Shown: positions 1-7,701 of the stretch, piece by piece
Layout of the letters: each line of letters opens with the position of its first letter
Position numbering within the stretch: position 1 is the stretch's first letter
Assembly: GCF_035917335.1 (NCBI RefSeq)
Contig: NZ_CP109067.1
Location: 5,083,001-5,147,000, forward strand
Length of the DNA stretch: 64,000 nucleotides
Source of the DNA: Micromonospora sp. NBC_01813
GTDB lineage: Bacteria > Actinomycetota > Actinomycetes > Mycobacteriales > Micromonosporaceae
Direction: 5' to 3'
Made by a program: the position numbers and the translations under genes
The notes under the pieces: model-generated
What the model was told of the DNA's origin: nothing
Seen by the model: the letters and a program-made list of their open reading frames with translations, nothing else
The model's database searches: none

Positions 1-1
1 C

Positions 2-148
2 GGTTCGCTGGCCCGGCGCAGCCCGGAGGACCTGGCGATCCTCAACAAGTTCTGGCACGGCGTGATCGAGCCGCGCAGCAAGGCCGACGGCGGCGAATGG
101 CCGGCCTTCCTCGAAGGCGGCCGGCAGAGCATCGCGACCCTGTCGTGA
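2..148 (+). CDS. C-terminal end of an upstream gene (partial, product not identified)
   Basis: The frame is open from the window edge to a TGA at 146-148 and gives 48 residues ending FLEGGRQSIATLS. It overlaps the next gene by four bases (GTGA), so the two are probably translationally coupled. DUF5682 genes usually sit beside a MoxR-type AAA+ ATPase and a von Willebrand factor A protein, so this tail may belong to one of those. The fragment is too short to decide. Confidence 0.6.
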   Translation, partial: GSLARRSPEDLAILNKFWHGVIEPRSKADGGEWPAFLEGGRQSIATLS

Positions 149-3100
149 CTGACGCTGTCGTGACCGAGCCGGCTACGACTGACGCTGTCGTGACCGACCG
201 TGCCGTGAGCGAGCCGGCAGCCAGCCGGTTCGGCGCGCTCCGGGAGCAGTTGGCGGACGCCGCTTCGGCGTTCGCCGACTCCCCGGACGCGTTGACCGGC
301 ATCCTCGCCGGCCTGGTCGACGATGTCGACCGGGCGCTCGCCGAGGAGCTGGAGATCTTCCCGGTCTGCCACCACTCGCCGTCGTCGGCGTTGGCGATGG
401 CCCGGCGGCTGGCGCACAAGCAGCCCAAGGTGATCTATCTGGAGCTCTGCGAGGACCTGCAGCCGCTGCTGACCGAGCTGCGCAACTGTGAGCTGCCGGT
501 GGCGTTGCAGGCATTCGCCAGCGAGCTTGACGGCTTCCCGGCCGGCATCGGGCCGCTGAGCGTGATCGCGCCGATCACCGAGGCGTCCGCCGAATACCAG
601 GCGATCGCGTACGCGTTGGAGACGCCGGGGGTGGAGCTGCTGCTGGTGGACCGCTCCACCGACCACGTCTTCCAGTGGCAGTCCCGGCCCGGTCTGGAAC
701 CCGAGGGGTCCGGTCCGGCCGGAGACGGCGACGCAGACGGCGACGGCGAGTCGGAGCCCGACCCGGCGCAGGCCGCCAGCCAGACCGCGCAGGCCGGCAG
801 CCAGACCGAGCCGGACGAGGACAAGGCGCTGCACGGCGACGCCGTCGGAGTCGAGATCGGCGATCTGCGGCCCGGTTTCGCCGAGTTGGAGGCGTACCTG
901 CTGCACCACGGCAAGGTGCGGCACTGGTCGGAGTGGTGGGACCAGTACGTCGAGCAGCCGCTGATCGGTGCCGACCACGACACGTACCGGCAGGTCATGG
1001 TCATGATCGGCAGCCTGTTCCGGCGGCTGCGGCCGACCGACGCGGCCCGCACCGACCGCGACGAGGACCGGGAACGCTACATGTGGACCCGGATGCGCGA
1101 GCACCTCGCCGCGTCCGGTGCCGACCCGGCCGACTGCCTGTACGTCTGCGGCGCGTTCCACGCCGCCAGCCACGTCGAGCAGTTCGGCGTACGGTCGACC
1201 GCGCCGTTCGAGATCACCGAGCGCACCGCCACCAAGTGGCGGTACGGGCTGATCCCGTCCAGCCACTCGGCGATCGAGGCGCAGTTCGGGCTGGCCGGCG
1301 GCGCGGTGTCGATCGCGGCCGCCACCTGGAGCAAGGCGCTGACCGCCAGCAAGGTCACCCCGTACCGGCTGGCCGGGCAGTCCGGTGGCCGCAAGCGGGC
1401 GGCCCGCAAGCCGAAGGCCACGGTGCCGGCCGCTGCCGGTGCGGCGGTCGGCACCGACCGGCTCAGCGGATTCCTGGCCACCGCGGCTCGACCCGGTGAG
1501 CTCGACGAGACCGAGCTGCTCGGCTGGTGCGTCGACATCGTGCGGCTGGCCCGGCGCAACAGCTACCTGGCCAGCACAGCCGACGCGATCGCCATCTTCG
1601 AGACGTCGGTGCTGCTGGCCGGGATGCGCAACCGGCGTCGGCCCACCCCGTACGACTTCGCCGACGCCGCCGTGACCTGTATCGAGAAGGACGTGGTGCC
1701 GGGGCGGCGCGACGTCCGCCGGCTCTGCGAGATCATGTTCGGCGGGGACCGGATCGGCCGGGTCGGGTACGCGGCGCTGCCGCCGCTGGCTCAGGACGTC
1801 TACGACCGGCTGGCCCCGCTCGGGCTGGACCTGCAGAAACGGACCGTGCAGCGGGCGCTGCTGGACCTGCACGGCGAGCCGCAGCTGCGGCCCTGCTCGG
1901 ACCTGCTGTGGATGCTGCGCCGGCTGCTGCCACCGGAGGCGGTGCGGCCGATCATGGGCGAGCGGCGGCTCGGTGAGCAGTCCGTACAGGAGAGCTGGGA
2001 CGTCGCGATCGGTCGCCACCAGCGGTCGATCATCGAGCTCGGCTACGAGGGCGTCACCATCGAGCAGGTCCTGGAGCTGCGGCTCCGCAAGGCGGCCTGG
2101 GATCCGCGGGCCACGGCGGCCAGCGCGCTCGCCGCCGTCGAGGATTCGCTGCTGTATCTGACCAATCGGCGGTTCACCGACGAGCTGGGTGCCCGGGCGG
2201 TGCAGTTGCTGGCCGCCGAACGCACCGTCGACGACGCCCCGGAGGTGCTGCACCGGATCCGGCAGCTGCTGTCGTACTACCGGGCCAGTGGCGAAGCCGA
2301 GCTGCCGGCCTGGTGCCAGGCCTTCGTCACCACCGGGTACGCCCACTACTGCACCCTGCTGCCGACCGCGTTCGTCGACGACGAGACCGGGTTGCGGCAG
2401 GTCGCCGCGATGTTGGGCTTCCTGATGAGCATGGAGAGCCTGGCGATGGCGCTGGGCTGCGACCGGGCGCAGCTGGAGTTGGCGGTACGCCAGTCGCATC
2501 CGGAGTCGCCGGCGAAGGTGGCGTTGCTCTGGGCGGCGCAGTCCCAGCTCGGCCAGTTGCCGCTGGCGCAGCTGCGCCAGCGCTGCGCGGACCTGCTGGC
2601 CAGCCCGCTGACCGTCGGCGCGTTCCCGCACTACCTGAGCGGATTCGTGCAGGCGTTGGAGCCGGTGCCGACGCTGGCGCCGTTCGTCGTGGAGGTGTTG
2701 TCGGCGGCGTTCGGCCAGCTGCCCGACACCGTACTGCTGCCCTGGTTGCCGGCGCTGATCACCACGCTGCGGGAGCAGGCCGGCGAGCTGGTGCCGGTGC
2801 TGGTCCGGGAGGCCGGCCGGACCTTCCCGGCGACGCTGCCGGCGTTGGACTCGTGGACGCCGCCGTGGACGTCGGCGGGCGCGCCCGCACCGGCGGCGGC
2901 GGGTCCGTCGTCCGGACCGGAGATCGCCCGGTACGCGATGTCCGGGCCGGTGCCGCAGTTGCTGGCCGGTTCCCCGCTGGCCACGGTCGCGGTGGCGGAT
3001 CTGCTCGACTGTGCGGCCGAGCCGCCGGCCAACGGATCCCTGACCGACGGCGCGCCGGGAAGCGGTCACCGCGTACCGGCGTTGGATGCCCTGTTCGACC

Positions 3101-3150
3101 GGTATCCGGTGCCGGCCGACGCGGCCGCCGCGCTACTCGGGGTGAGCTAG
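145..3150 (+). CDS. DUF5682 family protein
   Basis: A protein of about 1,001 residues. GTG at 145 is chosen because it overlaps the upstream stop (GTGA); longer in-frame starts would run into the preceding gene. The N-terminal third carries a CHHSP motif and, further on, an FHAASHVE stretch, which recall the His/Glu signatures of TraB/EreA-like folds. A charged Asp/Glu/Ala/Gln-rich insertion lies at about residues 190-235. The remainder is Leu/Ala-rich and helical. Known family context: DUF5682 is found with MoxR ATPase and vWA genes in actinobacterial chaperone-like or defence-like clusters; biochemical activity is not established. A strong terminator follows directly, so this is the last gene of its operon. 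Confidence 0.8.
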   Translation: MTDAVVTEPATTDAVVTDRAVSEPAASRFGALREQLADAASAFADSPDALTGILAGLVDDVDRALAEELEIFPVCHHSPSSALAMARRLAHKQPKVIYLELCEDLQPLLTELRNCELPVALQAFASELDGFPAGIGPLSVIAPITEASAEYQAIAYALETPGVELLLVDRSTDHVFQWQSRPGLEPEGSGPAGDGDADGDGESEPDPAQAASQTAQAGSQTEPDEDKALHGDAVGVEIGDLRPGFAELEAYLLHHGKVRHWSEWWDQYVEQPLIGADHDTYRQVMVMIGSLFRRLRPTDAARTDRDEDRERYMWTRMREHLAASGADPADCLYVCGAFHAASHVEQFGVRSTAPFEITERTATKWRYGLIPSSHSAIEAQFGLAGGAVSIAAATWSKALTASKVTPYRLAGQSGGRKRAARKPKATVPAAAGAAVGTDRLSGFLATAARPGELDETELLGWCVDIVRLARRNSYLASTADAIAIFETSVLLAGMRNRRRPTPYDFADAAVTCIEKDVVPGRRDVRRLCEIMFGGDRIGRVGYAALPPLAQDVYDRLAPLGLDLQKRTVQRALLDLHGEPQLRPCSDLLWMLRRLLPPEAVRPIMGERRLGEQSVQESWDVAIGRHQRSIIELGYEGVTIEQVLELRLRKAAWDPRATAASALAAVEDSLLYLTNRRFTDELGARAVQLLAAERTVDDAPEVLHRIRQLLSYYRASGEAELPAWCQAFVTTGYAHYCTLLPTAFVDDETGLRQVAAMLGFLMSMESLAMALGCDRAQLELAVRQSHPESPAKVALLWAAQSQLGQLPLAQLRQRCADLLASPLTVGAFPHYLSGFVQALEPVPTLAPFVVEVLSAAFGQLPDTVLLPWLPALITTLREQAGELVPVLVREAGRTFPATLPALDSWTPPWTSAGAPAPAAAGPSSGPEIARYAMSGPVPQLLAGSPLATVAVADLLDCAAEPPANGSLTDGAPGSGHRVPALDALFDRYPVPADAAAALLGVS
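147..197 (+). repeat. Two 21-bp direct repeats over a start codon
   Basis: An identical 21-base segment occurs at 147-167 and 177-197, a 30-base period. Each copy encodes TDAVVTE in frame and brings another in-frame GTG (160 and 190), so the gene has several possible starts. It looks like a recent slippage duplication of the coupled start region. Confidence 0.7.
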
Positions 3151-3158
3151 GGCACATC

Positions 3159-3201
3159 GGCGCCTCCGGCGGGTCGTGTCGGGCGAACCGCCGGAGGCGC
3201 C
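3159..3201 (+). terminator. Terminator hairpin after the DUF5682 gene
   Basis: Perfect 14-bp inverted repeat: left arm 3159-3172, right arm 3188-3201, 15-base loop, starting 8 bases after the TAG stop. There is no clear T-tract, as is common in actinobacteria. Confidence 0.85.
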
Positions 3202-3358
3202 GCTTGTGCATGGGGCCCGAACGAACCCGGCGTCATGCTAGGTTTGCCGCGTTGCAGTTGATTTCCACGTGCCAGTTGGGTGACACCGGTGGCAGCAGGC
3301 GGGCATTGGCAGATTCTGCCGGTCTCTCCGGACGGAGATTGATGAGTGCGGCAGAAGG

Positions 3359-3377
3359 GGTCCGCACGTCGCGGACC
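3359..3377 (+). promoter_or_regulatory. Leader hairpin just upstream of the cold-shock gene RBS
   Basis: Perfect 7-bp inverted repeat (3359-3365 with 3371-3377, 5-base loop) that ends about 11 bases before the AAGGAG ribosome site of the cold-shock gene. Cold-shock mRNAs often have structured leaders; a role in temperature-dependent translation is an inference. Confidence 0.5.
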
Positions 3378-3399
3378 CGCCATCGGCAAGGAGCAAAAC

Positions 3400-3603
3400 A
3401 TGGCAACTGGCACCGTTAAGTGGTTCAACGCTGACAAGGGCTTCGGCTTCATCACCCAGGACGGCGGAGAGCCCGACGTCTTCGCCCACTTCTCCGCGAT
3501 CGCGTCCAGCGGCTTCCGCACCCTGGAAGAGAACCAGCGGGTCGAGTTCGACGTCGAGCAGGGGCAGAAGGGCCTTCAGGCCGCCAACATCCGGGTAATC
3601 TGA
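3400..3603 (+). CDS. Cold-shock protein (CspA family)
   Basis: A 67-residue single cold-shock domain, the normal family length. It starts [18 protein letters not shown] and contains both RNA-binding signatures, KGFGFI (RNP1) and DVFAHF (RNP2). Such proteins bind single-stranded RNA/DNA and act as RNA chaperones in the cytoplasm. ATG at 3400 is chosen because AAGGAG lies at 3389-3394 and the homologous start is MATGTVKWF; a longer in-frame ATG at 3346 would overlap the leader hairpin. A short dyad (3614-3627) downstream may be a weak terminator. Confidence 0.97.
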   Translation: MATGTVKWFNADKGFGFITQDGGEPDVFAHFSAIASSGFRTLEENQRVEFDVEQGQKGLQAANIRVI

Positions 3604-3605
3604 CG

Positions 3606-4349
3606 TTGTCCCCGTCCCTTGGGACGCGGCCAAAGCCGTCGACGTCCCGGGGCGGGCAGTCACCCTCGGACATCCTTCAACGTCAGCTTTTCGACGATGC
3701 CGCAGATGCGGGCCCAGCCGGAGCGGATCAGCTCCGCCTGACCTGGGTGCCGCTCGCCAGGGAGATCCGGCTGTTCCTCGCCGAGGATCCGACCCTGCTG
3801 TGGGCACGCCTCGAAGCAGCAGCGGGCCAGCGCCTTCCACCACCGTACTGGGCCTCGGCCTGGGCGGGCGGTCAGGCGCTGGCCCGCTACCTGCTCGACA
3901 ATCCGCATGTCGTCGCGGGTCGGCGGGTGCTCGATTTCGCGTCCGGTTCCGGTCTGGTCGCCATCGCGGCGTCCATGGCCGGTGCCGCGTCCGTCACCGC
4001 CAACGACATCGATCCGTACGCGACGACGGCGATCTCGCTCAACGCGGTGGTCAACGCCGTCGAGCTCACCAGCACGGTCGACGACCTGCTCGACTCGACT
4101 GTCGTGGATGTGGACCTGGTGCTGGCCGGGGACGCGCTCTACAACCCCGAGTTGGCGCAGCGGGTGCTGCCGTTCCTCGGTCGGCTCGCCGACCAGGGCG
4201 TGCAGGTGCTGGTGGGCGACCCGGGCCGTGGGCACTGCGCACTCGACCGGCTCGAACCGGTCGCCAGCTACCACCGGACGAAACTCGGCACCGCCGAGGA
4301 TTCGTTGATCGACTGCACGCAGGTGCTGACGCTGCTGCCCAGCCGCTGA
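3606..4349 (+). CDS. Class I SAM-dependent methyltransferase (nicotinamide N-methyltransferase/ETFKMT-like)
   Basis: Up to 247 residues. The Rossmann-type methyltransferase core is clear: VLDFASGSGLVAIAAS (motif I, SAM binding) followed by ANDIDPYA, where the acidic pair would contact the ribose, then a DLVLAGDALYN motif IV. A PPYWASAWAGGQALARYL segment before motif I is typical of the lysine or small-molecule methyltransferase group near PrmA and ETFKMT. The substrate is not predictable. The start is uncertain: TTG at 3606 begins 3 bases after the cold-shock stop, but homology only begins near residue 40, so an internal GTG is possible. Confidence 0.8.
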   Translation: MSPSLGTRPKPSTSRGGQSPSDILQRQLFDDAADAGPAGADQLRLTWVPLAREIRLFLAEDPTLLWARLEAAAGQRLPPPYWASAWAGGQALARYLLDNPHVVAGRRVLDFASGSGLVAIAASMAGAASVTANDIDPYATTAISLNAVVNAVELTSTVDDLLDSTVVDVDLVLAGDALYNPELAQRVLPFLGRLADQGVQVLVGDPGRGHCALDRLEPVASYHRTKLGTAEDSLIDCTQVLTLLPSR

Positions 4350-4404
4350 GGCTGCTGGCCAGCCGGTGACAGTGCCGCCGAGCTGCTGATCCGCCGGTCC
4401 CGAG

Positions 4405-5085
4405 TCACCGATCGAGGGGGCTCGGGTCCGCCGGGGCAGCGATCCCGGCGTCGCGGGCCAGCAGCGCCGCCTGCACCCGGTCACTGACGCCCAGCTTGGC
4501 GAAGACGGCCGACACCTGGTTGCGTACCGTCTTCGCACTGAGCCCGAACCGTCGGGCGATCTCCGCGTTGCCCTCCCCCACCGCCAGATGCCGCAGGATC
4601 TCCTGCTCGCGCGGGGTGAGCTGGTCGAACGGCGGCGGCAACGCCGCCGGCAGCGCCCGGCCGGCCGGCGGGGTCGCGGCCGGCAGCCGAATCCCCGGGC
4701 CGAGCACCAGCCCACCACCGGCGACGGTACGCAGCGCGTCGACCACCACGTCCGGGTCGGTGTCCTTGAGCAGGTAGCCACGGGCGCCGGCCTGCAGCGC
4801 CCGGGCCACCAACTCGTCGTCGTCGGCCATGGTCAGCATCAACACCGCGATGGTCGGCCGGTGCCGCAGAATCTGCGCGGTGGCCCGTACGCCGTCGCCG
4901 TCGGGCAGGGCGATGTCCATCGCAACCACGGTGACCTGCTGGTGGGCGACCGCCGCGACCGCTTCGGCGCAGGACGCCGCTTCCAGCACCTGCGCCACCC
5001 ACGGTTCGCCGTCGAGCATCGTGCGCAGCCCACGGCGCACCACCGGATGATCGTCCACGATCAGCACCCGCGCCTGATCCGGCAT
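4405..5085 (-). CDS. NarL/FixJ-family response regulator (LuxR-type HTH)
   Basis: A 226-residue protein starting MPDQARVLIVDDHPVV. The receiver domain has the acidic pair D11/D12, phosphoacceptor D57 in VVAMDIALPDGDG and the conserved Lys in YLLKDTDPD. A Pro/Ala linker leads to a C-terminal LuxR-type helix-turn-helix (LTPREQEILRHLAVG...SAKTVRNQVSAVFAKL). It should be phosphorylated by the histidine kinase encoded 32 bases upstream. The longer open frame upstream of 5085 overlaps the kinase gene and has no homology, so ATG at 5085 is preferred. Targets are unknown. Confidence 0.93.
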   Translation of the reverse strand: MPDQARVLIVDDHPVVRRGLRTMLDGEPWVAQVLEAASCAEAVAAVAHQQVTVVAMDIALPDGDGVRATAQILRHRPTIAVLMLTMADDDELVARALQAGARGYLLKDTDPDVVVDALRTVAGGGLVLGPGIRLPAATPPAGRALPAALPPPFDQLTPREQEILRHLAVGEGNAEIARRFGLSAKTVRNQVSAVFAKLGVSDRVQAALLARDAGIAAPADPSPLDR

Positions 5086-5117
5086 GCCCACTCCTTCACC
5101 GTCCACGTCGGCTCCCG

Positions 5118-7061
5118 CTACCCATGATCCGGCCAGGGCAGCCGGACGCGCACCACCGTCCCGCCGGTCGATCCGTCGCCGATCTCCGCGCTGCCACCGA
5201 GTTCGGTGGCGCGTTGCCGGATCGAGTCCAGCCCGACCCCACCGGGGCGGGGGCCGGCCGCGCCGACGCCGTCGTCGACCACCTCCACCAGCAGCGAGGA
5301 GCCGTCGCGGCGGACCCGCACATCGCACCGGTCCGCCCGGGCGTGCCGGGCCACGTTCGACAACGCCTCCGCGACGATCCGGTACGCGGCCACCTCCACC
5401 GCCGCCGGCAGCTCCCGCAGATCGTCGTCGACGTGCAGCCGTACCCGCAGCCCTGGCCCGTCGAAGCGCTGGCATTCGGCCCGCAGCCCCGACGCCAGTC
5501 CCTGGTCGAGGGCGGCCGGACGAAGCTGGTCGACCAGTCGGCGGACCTCGGCGGTGCAGGTACGCAGATCTTCGGTGAGCCCGTCGAGGATCGACCCGAG
5601 CCGGTCTGGGCCGGTGGTGGCGAGTTTGCTGGCCGCCCGTACCTGCATCGACATGCCGGCGAAGGTCGGACCGAGACCGTCGTGCAGATCCCGGCGGAGC
5701 CGGCGGCGTTCCTCCTCCCGGGCCAGCACCAGCCGCTCGCGGGAGTCCCGCAGCTCGCGAATCAGCCGGGCGGTCGCCACCGCCACCGAGGCGTGCCGGG
5801 CGACGTCGGCGAGCAGCCGGCGTTCCACCGGGGTGAACCGGTCCCCCGGGCGGCGGTGCGCCACCACCAGCTGGCCGACCCGGTCGCCGTGGATCACCAT
5901 GTCGAAGCGTTCGACCGACCCGGTCGACTGGCCGTACACCGCGTCAGCCGCGTCGTCGACCTCCACGGCGACGTACGGCACCTGCAGCGACGAGGCGATG
6001 GTGCCGGTCAACAACGCCGGTACGGCGTGCGGCTGCACCGTGTTGGCCAGCAGCCCGCCGAGGCGGGTCAGCACCCCGTACGGGTCGTCGCGGTCGCCGT
6101 ACAGCAGCCGGTTGACGCCGCGCTGCACCCGGCGGCGCACCGGCTCGAAGGTGACCGCGATCATCCCGGTGGCGACCAGCGACGCGTTCGAGGTGTCGCC
6201 GCCGAGCAGCAGGTCACGCAGCAGCGCGACGGTGGCCACGAACCCGGCGACCACCAGCAGGCTCATCACCAGCCAGACCAGCGTCCGGTTGATCACCTGT
6301 TCCAGCTGGTAGAGCCGGTACCGCAGCACCGCCAAGGTCAGCCCGCCGGGGACGGCGACCACCATCAGCACCCAGGCACCGGCCAGGTTCAGCCCGTCGA
6401 GCACCAGGCCGAGCAGGAACAGCGCCCCGGCGACCAGCAGGCAGGCGAGTTGCTGGCGGGTCTCGCCGACCGCCCGGCGCCACCGACCAACCAGCGACCA
6501 CAGGACGACGCCGACGGCCAGCAACTCGACGGCGATCGCCACCAGGGCGACCTGGACGAACAGTTGCGCCCGGCCGGTGGCGGCCAGTTCCCCGGTCAGC
6601 AGCAGGCCGGCCGGGTCGTCGACGGCGGCGACCGCGAACCCGACGGTGGAGATCACCGCGCAGCCGACGAGCACCCCGGCGACGGTCCGCCACCGTGGGC
6701 CGGGCAGCCGCCCGTCCGGGAAGACCAGCAAGGCCAGGAAGATCAGGGTGTACGGCGGCCACCAGAGCCACTGCGCCAGCCAGGCCAGCGGCAGCCACGA
6801 CGACCAGCTCAACGCGACCGTTTCGGCGGCTGCCAGCAGACCGGCGACGAGCATCAGCCGGCCGACCGGGTGGCCGGGGACACCGGCCAGCACCAGCCCG
6901 CCGAGGGCGGTGAACGCGGCGGCGAAGACCGCCGTCAGCGCGCTGGGGCCGAACAGCGCGCCGTCGCTCTGGTGCAGCTGCCCGGCGAGGACGAGCAGCG
7001 CGACGGTCGTGGTCGCCCCGGCCAGCAGCCAGCGGCGCGCGCTGCGGTCGACGGTTGTCAC
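5118..7061 (-). CDS. Membrane sensor histidine kinase (HisKA_3/NarX type)
   Basis: 647 residues from a GTG start. The first ~290 residues hold a run of eight or so hydrophobic segments; a GAF-like region follows (about 300-430). The dimerisation box RRDLHDGLGPTFAGM places the phosphorylated His near residue 460. A C-terminal ATPase domain has the N box (ALSNVARHARA) and G1 box (DDGVGAAG). It is the kinase for the adjacent response regulator. The stimulus cannot be read from sequence. It starts 31 bases after a small upstream gene, so the three may form one operon. Confidence 0.92.
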   Translation of the reverse strand: MTTVDRSARRWLLAGATTTVALLVLAGQLHQSDGALFGPSALTAVFAAAFTALGGLVLAGVPGHPVGRLMLVAGLLAAAETVALSWSSWLPLAWLAQWLWWPPYTLIFLALLVFPDGRLPGPRWRTVAGVLVGCAVISTVGFAVAAVDDPAGLLLTGELAATGRAQLFVQVALVAIAVELLAVGVVLWSLVGRWRRAVGETRQQLACLLVAGALFLLGLVLDGLNLAGAWVLMVVAVPGGLTLAVLRYRLYQLEQVINRTLVWLVMSLLVVAGFVATVALLRDLLLGGDTSNASLVATGMIAVTFEPVRRRVQRGVNRLLYGDRDDPYGVLTRLGGLLANTVQPHAVPALLTGTIASSLQVPYVAVEVDDAADAVYGQSTGSVERFDMVIHGDRVGQLVVAHRRPGDRFTPVERRLLADVARHASVAVATARLIRELRDSRERLVLAREEERRRLRRDLHDGLGPTFAGMSMQVRAASKLATTGPDRLGSILDGLTEDLRTCTAEVRRLVDQLRPAALDQGLASGLRAECQRFDGPGLRVRLHVDDDLRELPAAVEVAAYRIVAEALSNVARHARADRCDVRVRRDGSSLLVEVVDDGVGAAGPRPGGVGLDSIRQRATELGGSAEIGDGSTGGTVVRVRLPWPDHG

Positions 7062-7092
7062 GGCGGGCCTTCCTGCTGCTCGCTGCCGCCGG

Positions 7093-7572
7093 TCAGTGCG
7101 ACGCCCAGCCGGCGGCGTGCATGGCGTTGTGCAGGAAGTTGCCCCGGTTTCCTTTGTGGTGCCAGGGCATCAGGTCGATGTCGTCGATCAGGGTGCTGCC
7201 GAGCGGTGGCAGGCTGGCAACGGCCTCGGCGACGCTCAGTCTCGACTGTTCGGCGAAGTCCGGGTAGGCGGTGAGGAACCATTCGACGTGGTCGCGTACC
7301 GCCTGCAGCCGCAGCTGGATCGCGGCCGGGTCGGCCGGGTCCCCACCCGGTCGCAGATCGATCAGCAGCCACTGTGGGTCGAAGACCGGTGCGAGGCGCC
7401 GGCCGGTGCAGTCGAAGAACTCGACGGCGCCGCCGAACTTGTCGCCCTCGGCCGGTTCGGCCAGCAGCTCCGCGAGGTCGGCGTAGGTGTGCGCGAAGGT
7501 GTTGTCGCTGGCGATCAGCAGGATCCGGCTGTCGGTCTCGTTCTCGGTGTCGCCACCGGTGTCCAGCCTCAT
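7093..7572 (-). CDS. Uncharacterised small protein upstream of the two-component system
   Basis: About 159 residues, no recognised domain. It begins MRLDTGGDTENETDSRILL, carries a Pro/Asp-rich middle and ends with an amphipathic Leu/Ala stretch followed by HHKGNRGNFLHNAMHAAG. ATG at 7572 is preferred over the ATG at 7587 because the GGAAGG ribosome site lies between them, 7 bases before 7572. It precedes the kinase gene by 31 bases on the same strand and could be a co-expressed partner; this is inference. Confidence 0.7.
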   Translation of the reverse strand: MRLDTGGDTENETDSRILLIASDNTFAHTYADLAELLAEPAEGDKFGGAVEFFDCTGRRLAPVFDPQWLLIDLRPGGDPADPAAIQLRLQAVRDHVEWFLTAYPDFAEQSRLSVAEAVASLPPLGSTLIDDIDLMPWHHKGNRGNFLHNAMHAAGWASH

Positions 7573-7619
7573 TGGCGTTCCTTCCATCGAATCTCGGTCT
7601 GTCGATTGTGCTGGGGACT

Positions 7620-7656
7620 GGTGGGTCGGGACGCCCCCCGGTCGTCCCGACCCACC
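7620..7656 (-). terminator. Terminator hairpin behind the large secreted-protein gene
   Basis: Perfect 14-bp inverted repeat (7620-7633 with 7643-7656, 9-base loop) 46 bases past the stop of the minus-strand gene that ends at 7702. It insulates the downstream three-gene group. Confidence 0.85.
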
Positions 7657-7701
7657 CTGGTTGACTGTCTGATCGGTGCCGGCCTACCGCACTGCTTTCA
7701 C

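Noticed and set aside
3238..3843. Minus-strand frame across the cold-shock gene
   Set aside because: It contradicts the clear cold-shock protein on the plus strand and has no domain.
5124..7274. Long plus-strand open frame opposite the histidine kinase (Gly/Gln/Arg/His-rich)
   Set aside because: Antisense shadow of the kinase; composition is typical of reverse reading of a GC-rich gene and no domain is seen.
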